64,000 nucleotides of DNA from Prunus persica (lineage: Eukaryota > Streptophyta > Magnoliopsida > Rosales > Rosaceae): positions 27,490,643-27,554,642 of the forward strand of contig NC_034010.1 of NCBI RefSeq assembly GCF_000346465.2, read 5' to 3'. Position numbers and translations under genes: made by a program. Below the pieces are notes generated by a model. It had not been told where the DNA came from. It did no database searches and saw nothing but the letters and a program-made list of their open reading frames with translations. Shown here in pieces: positions 10,064 to 21,805 of this stretch (its first letter is position 1; each line of letters opens with the position of its first letter).

Positions 10064-10151
10064 TAGATTGGGATGAAGCAATCATATTATCCAACACTTG
10101 ATCTGAGATATTCAATATCGAGTGATGCTAACTGATACACTTCTGAATCTA
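10064..10151 (+). ncRNA. C/D-box snoRNA 3, predicted 25S rRNA methylation guide
   Basis: The C box GGGATGA (about 10070-10076, one mismatch) follows a short terminal stem, AGATT (10065-10069) with AATCT (10146-10150). The D' box CTGA is at 10103-10106 and the C'-like GTGATG at 10122-10127. The D box CTGA is at 10143-10146. Just upstream of D', ATCCAACACTTG (10089-10100) is a perfect 12-nt complement of the conserved 25S stretch CAAGUGUUGGAU. Confidence 0.75.
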
Positions 10152-10221
10152 ATGTCTTGATTTGCTTTTGATTTTGTGTTTTTGAATCCTATCAAAATTG
10201 TTTTGAGATGGTTTAGAAACA

Positions 10222-10318
10222 TTCATCATTTGATGAGATATGGAATAATCTTAGGACACCTTCCTACACAGCATAAATTTTGCTGTGGATGAGAACAACT
10301 TTCCATTCTGATGATGAT
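10222..10318 (+). ncRNA. C/D-box snoRNA 4, predicted 25S rRNA methylation guide
   Basis: The C box TTGATGA is at 10230-10236, a C'-like GGATGA near 10287 and the D box CTGA at 10308-10311. Flanking CATCAT and ATGATG form a terminal stem. ATCTTAGGACACCTT (10248-10262) is a 15-nt complement of the 25S stretch AAGGUGUCCUAAGAU as I recall it from plants. The D' box after this guide is weak. Confidence 0.8.
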
Positions 10319-10460
10319 TTTTGTTATTTGTTCTTGTATAACACACACATTCCCCTATGATTTTTGAACTTGTGCAGGTTGATTTGGAGCTTTCAGCGGC
10401 GAGTAAGAACTTGGTTGCTGTATTAGATTTGTAAAGAATTGTTTTTTGATGTTTTTAATG

Positions 10461-12111
10461 TAACATTTCAAATCATCAATAACAATTCGGTGACACCAAC
10501 GATTTCATTTCTACTGAAACTAATTTGTATTGTGGGTTTGGACTCTTAAGTGATTTTGTGGGTCATAAACTGGGCCTTTCAAATTCGAATTCATGTGATG
10601 GGCCCTGGTGAATGATTCATTGTGGCATTCTAATATTCTGCTTTGTATCCAAATTGGAGTGAAACACTATTGCAAACTTGGATTCGTTTAATCTCAACTG
10701 GGCATCAAATTTTTGGTTTGTTGAAAACAATATATGCAAGAAAATTGTTCTTTTGTATACATTGATAGAAACTCAATAGGTTCGATCATGCGTGTGCTTC
10801 TCGCATGGGCTTGGTCATGTGGCTTAAGTTATTGGTTCAACCTGTTCGATCCGGATTCGACTAGTGACCCAATACAATACGAATTTTGCCAAAGAATGTT
10901 TTTTAAACTGAATGATATAATCAGACATTCTTCAATGTGGATATTCGTACGTTATTATTGTGCGGATGTTATGTATTTTCTATTATCCCTCTCTGTTTCT
11001 CTCCATTTACAATTACTTTCGCATGATAATAACGGCCAAACATCTGAATGAGAGAATATCTTATGATATAATAACATTATATGTACTCAATGGTGTAGTG
11101 GTGTTTGTGGATCACTAGGCCCATTTTAGCGTTGGCAAACGCGTCACAGCGAGGACTGCCCTACATTTAAAGTCCCATATATATAAATTAAGAAAAATAA
11201 GCACAAAGCTCAGATCATGTAGCAAACTAATGGGGATTGGGCCCAATTGGAGCTTTTAGCATGTGCAAAATCTGTGCATGGCACTAACATTGCTCTCTAG
11301 GTTCCAGACAAAACCAAAGTCCCAGCTAACAAGAAATTTGTCTCTCAACTTGGTTTGAGGTAACCTTGTATTGTATGTAGTCATCTCTTACATTACATTA
11401 CATTTTTTGCTTAATATTTACCTCAAATTCCCCGAATAAGTGAAAGTGACAATGTGGTCCATTCCATTCCATATGTCTTAAGATATTTTGTCAGGAGCCC
11501 ACAACCAGAACCGAGTCACCCACTGTCAAAGCCCTAAGTCCACCCTCAGATCCCCATCAAACTTTTGACATCACTGATCTGATGTACACGTGTCGAGATC
11601 AAGTCTCTTTCTTTAAAGGATCAGGATGAGCTTCAACTTCATCCAAACTCCAACCCAAGAACGTGGAAAGTCAGAGTTATTGCAGCCACTACACCGTCTC
11701 TCCCCCTCTCTCAAGGCTCATCTCAACTAAAAGCAAATTGCAATGGTGCTGTTTGCCTTGCATGCTTACGTTGCCACGTGCCCTCCATGGCACCAAACCA
11801 ACTTTGTAAAAGATCCCGCGTTAATTTCTACTCCTCCAACTCCCAGAATAAGGTCATGTTTATAATTTAGTTAGTTGAAACCTGAAAGGCGGTGGTGGGT
11901 GGGTTTTATCTGTGGTGTCGTTTTAGTGGTTGGTTTTTGTAAATTGTGGGTAAAATTGTCCCAATTGCCGACCTTTGAACCACATAAACATAGCTGTGCA
12001 TAGGCAAAAGCATATCCTAATTTCTCTCTCTCTCTGAGACTCAGATCAGTTATCATTAGGTATTTAATGTCGTGTCACGGGTGCGCTATTGTGCGCATCC
12101 ACATCACCCCC
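10461..12111. other. Intergenic region and upstream region of the glycine-rich protein gene
   Basis: No gene is recognised. The plus-strand frame at 10734-11051 has no family resemblance. Near 11585 and 11770 there are ACGTG-type motifs (TACACGTGTC, GCCACGTGCC), the ABRE/G-box core, which could regulate the gene at 12200. This regulatory role is inference only. Confidence 0.4.
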
Positions 12112-12122
12112 CATTATAAATA
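12112..12122 (+). promoter_or_regulatory. TATA box of the glycine-rich protein gene
   Basis: ATTATAAATAG lies about 80 bp upstream of the chosen start codon. This implies a leader of roughly 50 bp and argues against the upstream in-frame ATGs at 12089 and 12125. Confidence 0.7.
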
Positions 12123-12199
12123 GCATGCACAATCTCATGCTAGCTTTTCCAACTACAAGAAGCTTCAATTCAAACACACAAAAAACACCCAACTCAAAA

Positions 12200-12634
12200 A
12201 TGCATCTCAATTCATTTCAATTCACTCTCTTTCTCTTCCTTTTCATCTCTGCTACTTCTTTTTCTTGGGCTTCTAGTGCTGCTGTTTTTGGTGGAAAAAA
12301 GGGCAGTGGTTCTAAGGACATGTCTTCGGAGCTGAATGCGGAGAACGGGCCGCCAACCAGCGGTAGCGGCTCGGCCCATGGTCCCAACTGGGGCTACAGC
12401 TGGGGGTGGGGCGCGACCCCAGGAGGCGGGTGGGGTTACGGGTCTGGGTCTGGGAGATCACCCGCTGGGTTTGGGAGGGGGTCTGGTTTTGGGTTTGGCT
12501 CTGGGTCGGGGTCTGGAGGTGGTGGAGGTCACGGTGGTGGCTATGGGTCTGGTTATGGAAGTGCCGGGGGCGGGGCTGGTGAAGGTGGAGGAGGAGGAGG
12601 AGCAGGAGGAGGAGGAGGAAACAACCATGGCTGA
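12200..12634 (+). CDS. Small secreted glycine-rich protein
   Basis: A 144-residue single-exon protein. It opens with MHLNSFQFTLFLFLFISATS, a typical secretory signal peptide probably cleaved after WASS or SSA. A short charged linker follows, then a long Gly/Ser-rich part with Trp-Gly-Tyr-Gly motifs (NWGYSWGWG), then GSGSG runs and finally poly-Gly ending NNHG. Plant proteins of this sort sit in the cell wall or apoplast. The start is placed at 12200, not at the in-frame ATG at 12089, because the signal peptide begins there and the TATA box at 12112 would otherwise be inside the coding region. A second open frame over the same bases (12336-12659) is a compositional shadow. Specific function cannot be read from sequence. 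Confidence 0.85.
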   Translation: MHLNSFQFTLFLFLFISATSFSWASSAAVFGGKKGSGSKDMSSELNAENGPPTSGSGSAHGPNWGYSWGWGATPGGGWGYGSGSGRSPAGFGRGSGFGFGSGSGSGGGGGHGGGYGSGYGSAGGGAGEGGGGGGAGGGGGNNHG

Positions 12635-13700
12635 GATATTGGCTGGGAGTAGTTCATGATTGTCATGACCTCCAGGCCCAGTGCACTATGATAAGTATTA
12701 ATTATAGCTAGGTACATGTGTAAGCTTTATTAATTATAAGACTGCAATAAAAGCATTGCTAGTATATTTAATATGTTGATGAGTTGCAATACAATCTACT
12801 CTCCCCATCATATATTAGACCTCATGGTTTTAATTTACAAGATTCGTTTACGTTGTGTCAAGAACATCTTTCTCAATTTTTTTTTAATGCAAGTAGATAA
12901 ACTAATTTCCCTACACGCATAATTAAAAACTTGCACAATTGAAATATTCAATAGACTATCGGTCACTCTTTGATCTAAAGTAGGATTTATGTTAACTTGA
13001 CGCAGGACGGAAATCTTGGTTGAATAGTAATTTTACGTTGAATAGTATTTTTGAAGTTTCTAGTGTCTGGACTTATGATATGGGAGTGACGAGACGAAGT
13101 CAAGTTATATTGTTTTACCATGACATAAGGGCAATTTGGTATTTTAATATATTTGATTAGGTTAAAAATAGATTTAAAGTTTTATGGTTATTTTCATAAT
13201 TTTCCTTTTTGTTTCTTTCCAAACCCTAATTTGGTAGTAGAACTATTCAAGTGAACTTAAGAGTTTCTCTTAATTGTCTTGTGGATTCCACAACTTTTAA
13301 GGTGACCGCTTAAGATCCCTTTGTTACCGGTTAGTTTCGCTGCGTCATAACCAAACTGCAAAGACAAATTCTCCATATGTACAACAAACCACCATTTCTA
13401 GAGTACCAAAAAGCAGAGAGACTAAAATTTATGAACAAAAGTCAAAATCAGAAGAAAAGTACATAGGAAATATGCGGGCACAAGCAAAGCAAAAGCTCGA
13501 GCGCATTACAAGTTTGATTGGGCTCAAGCGAGAAAGCTTTGACTTCTTCTTTTGACACCATATAGGCTTTTCAACTATACACCCAAGCTCAGGTCAAATG
13601 GGCTTAAGCCCATATAGACCAAAAGTGATACATAAACCCACATCTCCCAACCTTTTTTGATTTTTTTTTTTTTAACAAAACAGAGAGAAAAATACGGGGA
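12635..13700. other. Intergenic, between two convergent genes
   Basis: This holds the 3' ends of the glycine-rich gene and the cyclin gene. AATAAA-like sequence lies near 12746. A T-tract lies near 13660. No further gene is seen. Confidence 0.45.
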
Positions 13701-15128
13701 CTAAACAGCAAGCTGTTTTTGATGGGCGGATTCATCTTCATTGAAGGAGCAATGAAGCTTTAGACGTCTGGCCAAATTCAGAGGAGATTCTGCTACATGC
13801 AGAGGAGATTGCAACAACATTTCTCTTTGAAGATAAGAACAGTAGGTGTAAAAAGTTGCAGGTGTGACATTCAATTGGAAGCCCAAACCAAACAAGAAGT
13901 CCACCTCAAGAAGGTTCATCTCTGCTGTGCTGATCCCTCCAACTCTAGCATAATAGGCATTGTTGTAATATCTGCAACAAACAAACCCATGTAGATAAAA
14001 ATGATTAATTATATTTCTAACCAAAGAGCTTGAATAATTAAAGTAATTAATTTAATTAAACCCACAAGTTAAATATACAACTATCATATCATTGCTGTCA
14101 TATTGGACCACCACATGGGTTCTTTTCTTGCTGGCATTGCAAACAAAGAGAGTGAGCTGAGAAGCAAAGTGTGTGTGTTATGGCAAATGATTGATATTTT
14201 GGCTAAAAATCCACATGGCCTTTGATTGAGCTGTCATTAGCATCAATAATGACAGATTATCTGTCATGCTCGCATGGAATTTTACACCACATCTTAGGTG
14301 GGCTTTGTCTAGTAAAAGACGGAGGCCTTCACATGCCTCATCTCTTTCCCTCCTTTTGGCGGTGGTTGCTTCCAAACGGTGATGCCATTAACAATTAGGA
14401 TATGAACCTCATTTTGGAAGAACATGGAACCAACTTGTTTTCCAAGTCTTCCATCACTTGTTTTATGTGCGTATGTGACACAATTCATCAGAACAGAAAG
14501 AAAAAAAAAAGAGATTGGTTTCAATCAAAACAATCAAGAACTGAACAAGAAGATGACCAAATTATATAATCACACAGAGAAAGAGACCATGAAAGTATAA
14601 ATTCAACTCAACTTATGTTCGGTAAAAAGCTTGAATCTTGAAACTCATAGAAGAAGGAACCCATTTGCTTAACTATGCAAAACCCAGAACTAAAATCCTA
14701 CCAAGAAGATCAAGCATTTCAAGCAAGTAGAAAAAGAAAAAGAACCCAAATTCAAGAAACTAAAGCAGAAGGCTGGCTTACATGTCATCCATGAACTTTG
14801 CAGAGACCAAGACGCTGGCGATGAGCAAGCGGTGGACATTGAAGGAATCGATAGGCAACAATGGCTGCGTCTGAGTGAAGCGGTCGAGGTAGACGTAGGC
14901 AACGACGAAGCAAGAGGGGCTGCAATCTGCGTACTTGAAGATCCTCTGGAGGTAGCTGTGGATTGTAATGGTGGGTGTGGTGAGGCTGTGGAAAAGCGAC
15001 AGCCTCTGGGTCGGCTCGAACCCCCGGCTCAGATCGTTGGATTTGGCCACTCGCTCGAGAACTGAGGACATGAAGTCTATCATTCTTGGCATGGCCTCTG
15101 GGCTAGTGCTCTCAACCTGATCAGCCAT
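13701..15128 (-). CDS. U-type (P-type, PHO80-like) cyclin, CYCU4 class
   Basis: Plant U/P-type cyclins bind CDKA and link nutrient or hormone signals to cell division. Two exons, 15128-14782 and 13971-13701, with an 810-bp intron give 205 residues, the usual size of the family. The N-terminus reads MADQVESTSPEAMPRMIDFM, followed by the short cyclin box. This includes ITIHSYLQRIFKYADCSPSC, VAYVYLDRF and RLLIASVLVSAKFMDD in exon 1. Exon 2 has IYYNNAYYARVGGIST and MNLLEVDFLFGLGFQLNVT. All landmark motifs of CYCU4 are present and no lesion is seen. The intron position (inside AKFMDD/YYNNAYYA) is the conserved one. Confidence 0.92.
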
Positions 15129-17888
15129 TGTTTTGCCCTGTTTCTGTTGGCTGCTTCTTATTTATATATGTAATATTAGGATGCGCTTGTGTGGTTACGT
15201 GTCTGAAGGGTTGCATTTTCTTTCTGGTTTATATATTAGAAAAGATTTAGTGATCATTGATTGTTTATGTTAGGCATAAATAATGGGTTTAGCTGCTGCT
15301 GCTGGCTGGTGATAGAAAAGTTGTTTGTGGGGGCACGAAAGTAGGGCTAATGACTTGACTTGTGAAGGAAAATACGTGCTTTGTGTGTGAAATAATTGGG
15401 ATTTGTGATGGATCATGATTCATGATGGTTGAAGAAGAATCTCAAGTGCCTTTAGCGAGTATTTTCTTTTCTTTTTTTAACTAAAAAGAAGTGAGAGAAT
15501 GAATTCAAACTTGAGTGCGAAGGTAAATTTTAATGAGAATTAGGGGGAAATGGAAATGTTTCACAAAGTCTTTTTAATGTGTACTCTAAATCCAATAAAG
15601 TTCATGTTGTCCCTCACTCTACTTCTTTGTCTTTAGGGGTTAGGGTGGTTTAAAATGGCATAATCTTTAGAAGTAAAGGTGAAGACATAGGCCAACTTGC
15701 TATGTAATTTCCAGCTACAATAATTCTGAACAAAACTGACTTTTTCCACTGTGGATATGGACTTTAATCATCACAAGTTCACAACAATTGCCAGCTTTCC
15801 TTGCCAAGCAAACAAAAATCAAAATATAAAAATGGCAACAAGCTTTCATCAATATATATATAAAATAATAGTAATAATAATAATAGAATATGATGACCCC
15901 ATTATTTGTGAAGTGTGATTGCAGTAATTCCTCATCCACCTTCACCTTCTGGCTTTTTCTTGGATGACAGCTTGTTTCTTTTATGGATTACAATTACAAT
16001 TTCCCCCTTTTTTTTTTTTTTTTTTTTTTTTTGAAATGAAATACTGAAATCAGCCTTTTTGATTTTAGCATTTCTAATAACAATAAGAAACTTTGCTCAA
16101 AAAGCTCTAGAACGTCTAAAAAAAAATTTGACTAGCAACTTTCCTAACAATAACCACCAAACTGATGAATGATTTATTGCAGCAAAAAAAAGGGATCTTG
16201 CTTTCAAGTTTCATGTAGACCCAGCCAAGCCAGCCCAATTACGATCGACCATGATGCTGATTTGATATCAAATAATTGTTAAATAAACAAAGAGGGTACG
16301 TAGCAAGAGGATTGACCAAAGAAAGAAAGAAAGGAAAAGAAATAGGATAGTCTGTTCGTGCTCATTAACATGCTGGCACTCACTGTTTTGATCTCTGCAA
16401 TGACCGTGCCGTCACGTTTATTCAAAACGAATGTTGATTTCATACTCAGTTTTTATTTTAGTTTATAATTTGGATGATTTGTAACTTGAATGCACGTATC
16501 TATAAAACTTTCAAATGTTTCAAAACAACGTATTTCAATATTAGCAAGATTGAGGGAGGAAGAATCGAACATAGAACCTTTGATAAATGTTTCAAGACAA
16601 CGTATTATCTAAGTTTATTTTATAGGTGCAATTTGCAAAGTTAGTCTTTCTTACTATATATACAACAAGGGTGGAGTGTAAATTTGTGGATGCTTATAAT
16701 ATTAAGACATATTAAGACTCATAAATGAAAGGAAGGGGAAGGGAAGGGAAGGGAAGGGAAGGGAAGGGCAAAGAATGTGGCCCCTTCACCAACCATGTGT
16801 TCTTTCTTATGTGAACCAACACCTAACTGCTAATTCAAATAGCAAACACATGATTACTCAAGCATAACAATTCTACTAATACTTACTCAATACAACAAGT
16901 GACTGGATCCTTTATTAGTCTTTATTGTGATTGAATTGAACACCACTTAGATTAGATGGGGTTCTCTTCTCTCTGTGGCTGCTTTCATACCTTATATTTA
17001 TGGGGTAGGAGTGGGTCTCATGTACCTTAGAATGTGACCTTGTACCTACCCACTTTGAATAGAGTTTTCCACAAATAGAGGGAGAAATGTGTGAATTGGT
17101 CATACAAAAACATGCCACTTATTCAGAATCTTAGCAAGCCCGTGCTCACATGTAGTGCATCTTTCTACTTATCCATGCTTCCAGTTAACCTTTAGGTTCT
17201 GATTTTGCAGGGTAGCTAGCTCCTTACCCAGATGCATCATGCATGAGACTATCTTCCATGGTCCCTTCGCCTTCTTCACCTTTATACAGAGTCACGACTA
17301 GGTCAGTCTAGGGCATGCCGTACTTACTAGGGCAGACTGGCATGCCGTATGCGACCATGTGAGGCTATGCATTCTTTTGGTTGACATGGCTCAAATATAG
17401 TGTCTAGCCTCACTGGCCTCCAAGCACACAATGCTCATTCCAACAAACTTGAGAAATTAACTTTGATCAGGTTAAAAGCTTTAAAAGCTTCAAAAGCTCC
17501 AATAGAATTGGAAACCACAATAATGCAACAAGACAACTGGTGCTATTAGTTTGACTTGCAGAGAAAAGATTGCATAGCTTTGGTCCTAATAATAATAAAC
17601 CAGAGGACTACCTGGAACAGGTAACAGTGCTAACAACATGAATTGCCAGACGGAACTAAAACAAAACAGTGGAGACAACAGCTCGGTTCCAAATTTTCCA
17701 ATGGTGGTAGATGACAACACTACAATTTATTACAAATCCAAGCTCACAACATGGATACACCATGCATACTTACTAGACAGAGTATGTAAAAGCTAGTTAC
17801 AAGTCACCCATATGGACAAAAGCACCAACCTACGAACAATACCGGGTATGGCTTGTACGGTTTTACTTTCAAGGCAGTAGCAAATAAA
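15129..17888. other. 2.7-kb intergenic region
   Basis: It contains the cyclin promoter (TTATTTATATATG near 15160), a long T-tract at about 16004-16033, a GGGAA microsatellite at 16731-16768 and the 3' side of the MsrA gene. Short open frames around 15715-15945 and 16915-17118 have low complexity or no family signal. I see no gene. Confidence 0.45.
16731..16768. repeat. (GGGAA)n microsatellite
   Basis: About seven uninterrupted copies of the pentamer GGGAA, in purine-rich context. This is a likely length-polymorphic marker. Confidence 0.9.
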
Positions 17889-19375
17889 TTAGCCATAGCA
17901 TCGGATTGGATCATTGCATCCTTTCTCAGTAGATTGCTTAAAACCAAAACGGCCCCCTTTAGCAAGGTACTGCTGATGATACTCCTCTGCTCGGTAGAAC
18001 TTCTTGGCCGGAAGAATTTCTGTAACAATCTTTCGGTTCATTTTCTTCTGGTGTTGTTCCAAGGATTCTTGTGCTACCTTCTCTTGCTCAGGTGTATAGA
18101 AGTATATTCCAGATCTGTACTGTGTTCCCACATCATTCCCCTGCCCATTACATATGGAAAAACCCTCATGGTTACTTCAGCCATAAGACAAATGTACTCT
18201 TTGGATCACACTCTAGTTAAGAAAATCAAATATCACATACTTCGAATTTCTATGAGAATAATCAGGACAAATCTATAAATATAAAATCAATGTCTAGGTG
18301 TAGCTTATGGATATGAGAAAATAGAGCCAACAAAAGACAAACCATTAAGAGAAAGAGGGATTTAGGGTTTATGAAATCATAAGCAAGGCTACTGTTACAG
18401 TAATCATATCTCTAAAAAAAATAAAGTCCGGTCAATCCCAATGCTCTGCTATCATAAAACTGAGATCTCGTTGACAATGCTGCTACATGCAACTCATTGA
18501 ATTCTAACAACATAAGAACAGTTAAATTTGATGAGTAAAGTAGGACTAACTGCTTCAGTACAAGAAGTTGTGCGGTCAATTACAATCTCCTTTTCTCACA
18601 CACTGACACAGTTATCTACAGGGCAAAACAAGAAAAGCCCAAAAATTATCAATCAAAGTTTTGTCCCTAATTCATCAATAAAACACACAAAACATATCAA
18701 CCACCAAACTACTAAAATCAAATCTTGATCCTATCACACAAGCAATTGAACATATTTCCACAATAACCAACCAAACCCCAACAAAACAACCCAAATAAAT
18801 TTTTATTTTATTTTTTTCCAGAGAAAAAATTCAGAACAACTCACCTGGCGATTGAGCGTGGTGGGGTCATGCCTGGACCAGAAGAGATCAAGCAGAGTCT
18901 CAAAGTTACACTCTTTAGGATCGTATTGCACTCTCACGACCTCAGAGTGGTTGGTGGTGCCCGTACACACGTCCTCGTAAGTCGGGTTGTGCAAGAACCC
19001 TTGGGTGTACCCAACCTCTGTCTTGGTCACGCCAGGTATTCGCTGAAAGGCCAACTCGACACCCCAGAAGCACCCGGCTCCAAACTGGGCGAACTGCTGA
19101 CCTGGCGCCGGAACGTCGTCGTCTGGGCCCAGAGGGATGGAGGAAGAATCGGAGGTGGGGTCGGAGGTCTTTGGGCCGAAGCCGAGCTTGTTGAGGAGGT
19201 TCATTTGGGGCTTGTTGAAAGAGATGGGTCTGTGGGTTTGTGGGAAGGGGGAGGTGAGTTTGTTTTGGAGTTTAGAGAGAGAAAGGAAGGGCTTAGAGAG
19301 AGAGAGTTTAGGGGTGGTTATGGCGGTGGAGATGAGTGGTGAAGTGGTGGAGATGGTGGCTAAGGTTTTGAGCAT
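17889..19375 (-). CDS. MSRA: Plastid peptide methionine sulfoxide reductase A
   Basis: MsrA reduces the S-epimer of methionine sulfoxide in proteins, a repair step against oxidative damage. Two exons, 19375-18845 and 18140-17889, give 260 residues. Residues 1 to about 55 are Ser/Thr/Leu-rich with few acidic residues, a chloroplast transit peptide. The catalytic motif AGCFWGVE contains Cys102. [25 protein letters not shown] and [13 protein letters not shown] follow in exon 1. Exon 2 has [14 protein letters not shown] and the C-terminal [11 protein letters not shown], with likely recycling Cys252 and Cys258. The splice junction falls in the conserved place between LNRQ and [10 protein letters not shown]. 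Length and motifs match plant plastidic MsrA and no defect is seen. Confidence 0.95.
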
Positions 19376-20142
19376 TTTCGGGTGTGACGTGTTGGTTTTA
19401 TTTCGGGCTAAAGTGAGAGTTTCGTCTTGGGAGGTAGTTATTCACAATTATTTTTTTAATCGAAAATGAAAATTATACAGAATATTTTGCTTTCTTTTCT
19501 GGCCTATGGAAATTAAAACGATGGTCTTCTTCTCCAAGATTTTCTTCAACTTATTTGTTTTGTTTCTGTTCAGGAATTGTGTGGCGCCTTCTGGCAACTT
19601 GGCGGGTACCTACCCACACACATGAGGTGGGACCGCGGGAGGATAAGAATGGAAAATACAGGTTGTTTAAGAAAAAGCAACAAGTTTCCTCTTTTAAACA
19701 ATGTTGGGAGACCATTACTTTCACAATCACAATGTCATCAAGAAAAAAAGACCAAATAATATTAAGGTCTTCCAAAGCATTGTTCAGGGTTTCTGTTTCT
19801 TTTACAACTCTTTTTTGGTTTTCTTTCTTTACAAGTTGAAGAGTAGAAGAAAGTCAAAGCTTTGGTTTGATGTAAGCAATGTCGGTTTAACCAAAATGAC
19901 ATGCTGTTGGTAGTGGTTAATGTAGCTACAACTACAGATTAGATGATAATAAAATCAATTATAGTTGTATTTGACCCGTTTCTTTGTGTAGAAAACGAAA
20001 GTTTACATCTATTCTTTATCAAAGATTCTTTCTTTCCTGATCTAATACAATCATATACTAAATTAGCACACCAAAACTAAGGAGATTTGGAAATTTTTGT
20101 TATTTCAAAAACTGCAGCTGCTATATATATTCATACAAGGAC
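19376..20142. other. Upstream region of MsrA and 3' side of the phytocyanin gene
   Basis: No gene is recognised. Several overlapping open frames near 19551-19839 occur on both strands and have no family signal. Confidence 0.4.
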
Positions 20143-20791
20143 TCACATTTTAACATCCGTATATAGCATGGAAGCTATAAGACCTAAGATAGCCAAAAGA
20201 AAGACATTAGGTCCACAGTTGATGAATGCACTTGAAGTAGGAACGTTGCTCTTAGAAGTAGGTTGTGGAAGATGATCCCCTTGGCCGGAACCAGTTGCTG
20301 CCTGTGGTGCGCCAGCCGGCGCATAAGCTTGGTTGTTTTCTACTTCTGCATGGAGCTTCATCCCTCCCAAGCAGTATAGCTTGTTACCACTCACAAAATA
20401 CCAGTCACCAGCATGTGTCAATGTGACCGTTGTGTTTCCCCCTGTATATGATTTCACAACATTGGTTGTGTTGCAACTCTCAAAGCTTTCTTTGCTCACT
20501 TGACTAACACTATTAGATGATGAGTATTGGAACCCTGCAACCAGAAATAAACCCAAAACAAAACAAAAATTAAAGACAACAAATTGCTTAATTCAAATTG
20601 AATGTATAGTATAACTTTAACTTACACAGAATATCGCCAACGTTAAATTTTTTGTCGTTGGACCATGTATTGAGGTCAGTGCTTATGTCCCAGCCAGAGG
20701 TGTCCCCCACTGTGTAAGTTGTAGCAGAGCATGTCAATGCAAATCCAAGGACAGCAAGACCAAAAACAAGAACTGGAAGCAGCCTTCCCAT
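20143..20791 (-). CDS. Early nodulin-like phytocyanin, probably GPI-anchored and copper-free
   Basis: Two exons, 20791-20626 and 20534-20143, give 185 residues. Residues 1 to about 23 form a signal peptide. The plastocyanin-like fold starts TYTVGDTSGWDISTDLNTWS and runs through KKFNVGDI, SSSNSVSQVSKESFESCNTT and THAGDWYFVSGNKLYCLGGMKL. The first copper His (usual HSV) is replaced by NSV, and the His near the second Cys is also replaced. Both disulphide Cys remain. That is the pattern of early nodulin-like arabinogalactan proteins, which do not bind copper. A Pro/Ala/Ser-rich linker (about 140-165) follows, then a hydrophobic tail (FLLAILGLIASML) typical of GPI attachment. The probable site is the plasma membrane or cell wall. 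The exon junction gives WFQYSS, so the donor choice carries slight uncertainty. Confidence 0.88.
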
Positions 20792-21485
20792 TTCAATGGA
20801 GAATGAGAATGTAATGTAAGATGAGATAAAACATAAGACGGGGATTTCATTTTATAGATTTATATGTTTGAGGATTTCCTATTATTAGATGACCTAACTT
20901 CAACTGTGTGAATGACTTGCATTTTTTATCAATTCAAAGTACATATATTGTTCCTCATAAGCAAGTTGGTGAGCAGTTAAACACCTCCAACTCCAAACTC
21001 TCTTTTTGCCGACTTTGCCAACAACATATATACTTGTTTGCTTTGTACAAGAAATTAAGATGAGAAATTAGTTTGCTTGTGCAGACACTCAACACAAATC
21101 TTGCACCTTCCATATTGCAAATGTGATTTAAGTGTTTCTGTAGATTTTTCCTCAAAATGAAAAGAAAAAACAATCAAAACAATCTTTTTTTTTTTCTTCC
21201 CATTGACTCTCATCATAATTATGGAATGATGCGCCAATTTTTTTGGTTCCAACAGTCCATGAATGTAGGGATTTATACATTAACTAGGGACCCTCAATAG
21301 TCTGATTTGCAACTAAAGCAGCACCAACATGAGAAATTGCTGGTTCCCATATTCCAGTGAATGTGCATACAGAAGGAGAAGAAAGTTATGATCCACAAGT
21401 TCAATTTCCCAGGGAAAAAGAGGAAAACTGTCTTTTATTGGTTGCATCCCATCCCTGCACAAAGTGCAAACAAAAGCACAATGTT
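20792..21485. other. Intergenic
   Basis: Phytocyanin promoter side. No gene is seen. Confidence 0.4.
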
Positions 21486-21805
21486 GTCTCTTTTGAACAA
21501 AGTTGTACCAAAAATTAAGATTTGAACCATTTTCATTCTCTGCTTCAGTTTGAATTCTATAGTATCAAAATTTGAACCAAACGTCACCAATGCGCCCACT
21601 ATTGATTTTGGCAAGGTTCTTATCCAAGAAATCAGAACAGCTTGTCGTCAATTGAGATTCTTTCAAGCAGGCTTAATCAACATAGGTCTCTATAATTTTC
21701 TTTTCTTTTGTTTAGATAGTAGTAATTATGCAAAAAGTATAATTATATATAAGCTGATGCTCTTCATGATCCACTCATAGCACAACCATGCATATAACTT
21801 GCAAT
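21486..21805 (+). pseudogene. Relic of the 2-oxoglutarate dioxygenase first exon and intron
   Basis: The sequence is closely similar to 26640-27030. Shared landmarks are CATTCTCTGCTTC then TTTGAATTCTATAG, TTGATTTTGGCAA, ATCCAAGAAATCAGAACAG, and the intron piece CTATAATTTTCTTTT. Compared with that copy it lacks the segment between the leader and the ACGTCACCAATG part, and lacks the KQGSHERA codons. It ends in the first intron with no further exon. It is therefore a truncated, internally deleted duplicate about 5 kb from its sister. Confidence 0.85.

Larger units (their letters stand above)
9560..10460 (+). ncRNA. Polycistronic snoRNA precursor (inferred extent)
   Basis: No open reading frame of note occupies this stretch, yet it has a strong promoter and contains four C/D-box snoRNAs on one strand spaced by 60-100 bp. 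Plants commonly transcribe such clusters from an independent Pol II promoter and trim them. Start and end are inferred from the TATA box and the last snoRNA. A GTGCAG acceptor-like site near 10373 hints that the precursor may also be spliced. Confidence 0.6.

Noticed and set aside
11085..11130. tRNA-like TGGTGTAGTGGT sequence
   Set aside because: No T-arm or matching acceptor stem follows.
12336..12659. Second reading frame across the glycine-rich gene
   Set aside because: It is a shadow of the GGN-rich codons. It lacks a signal peptide and its start lies inside the better-supported frame.
18869..19469. Plus-strand open frames opposite MsrA exon 1
   Set aside because: They are antisense shadows of a well-supported conserved coding exon.
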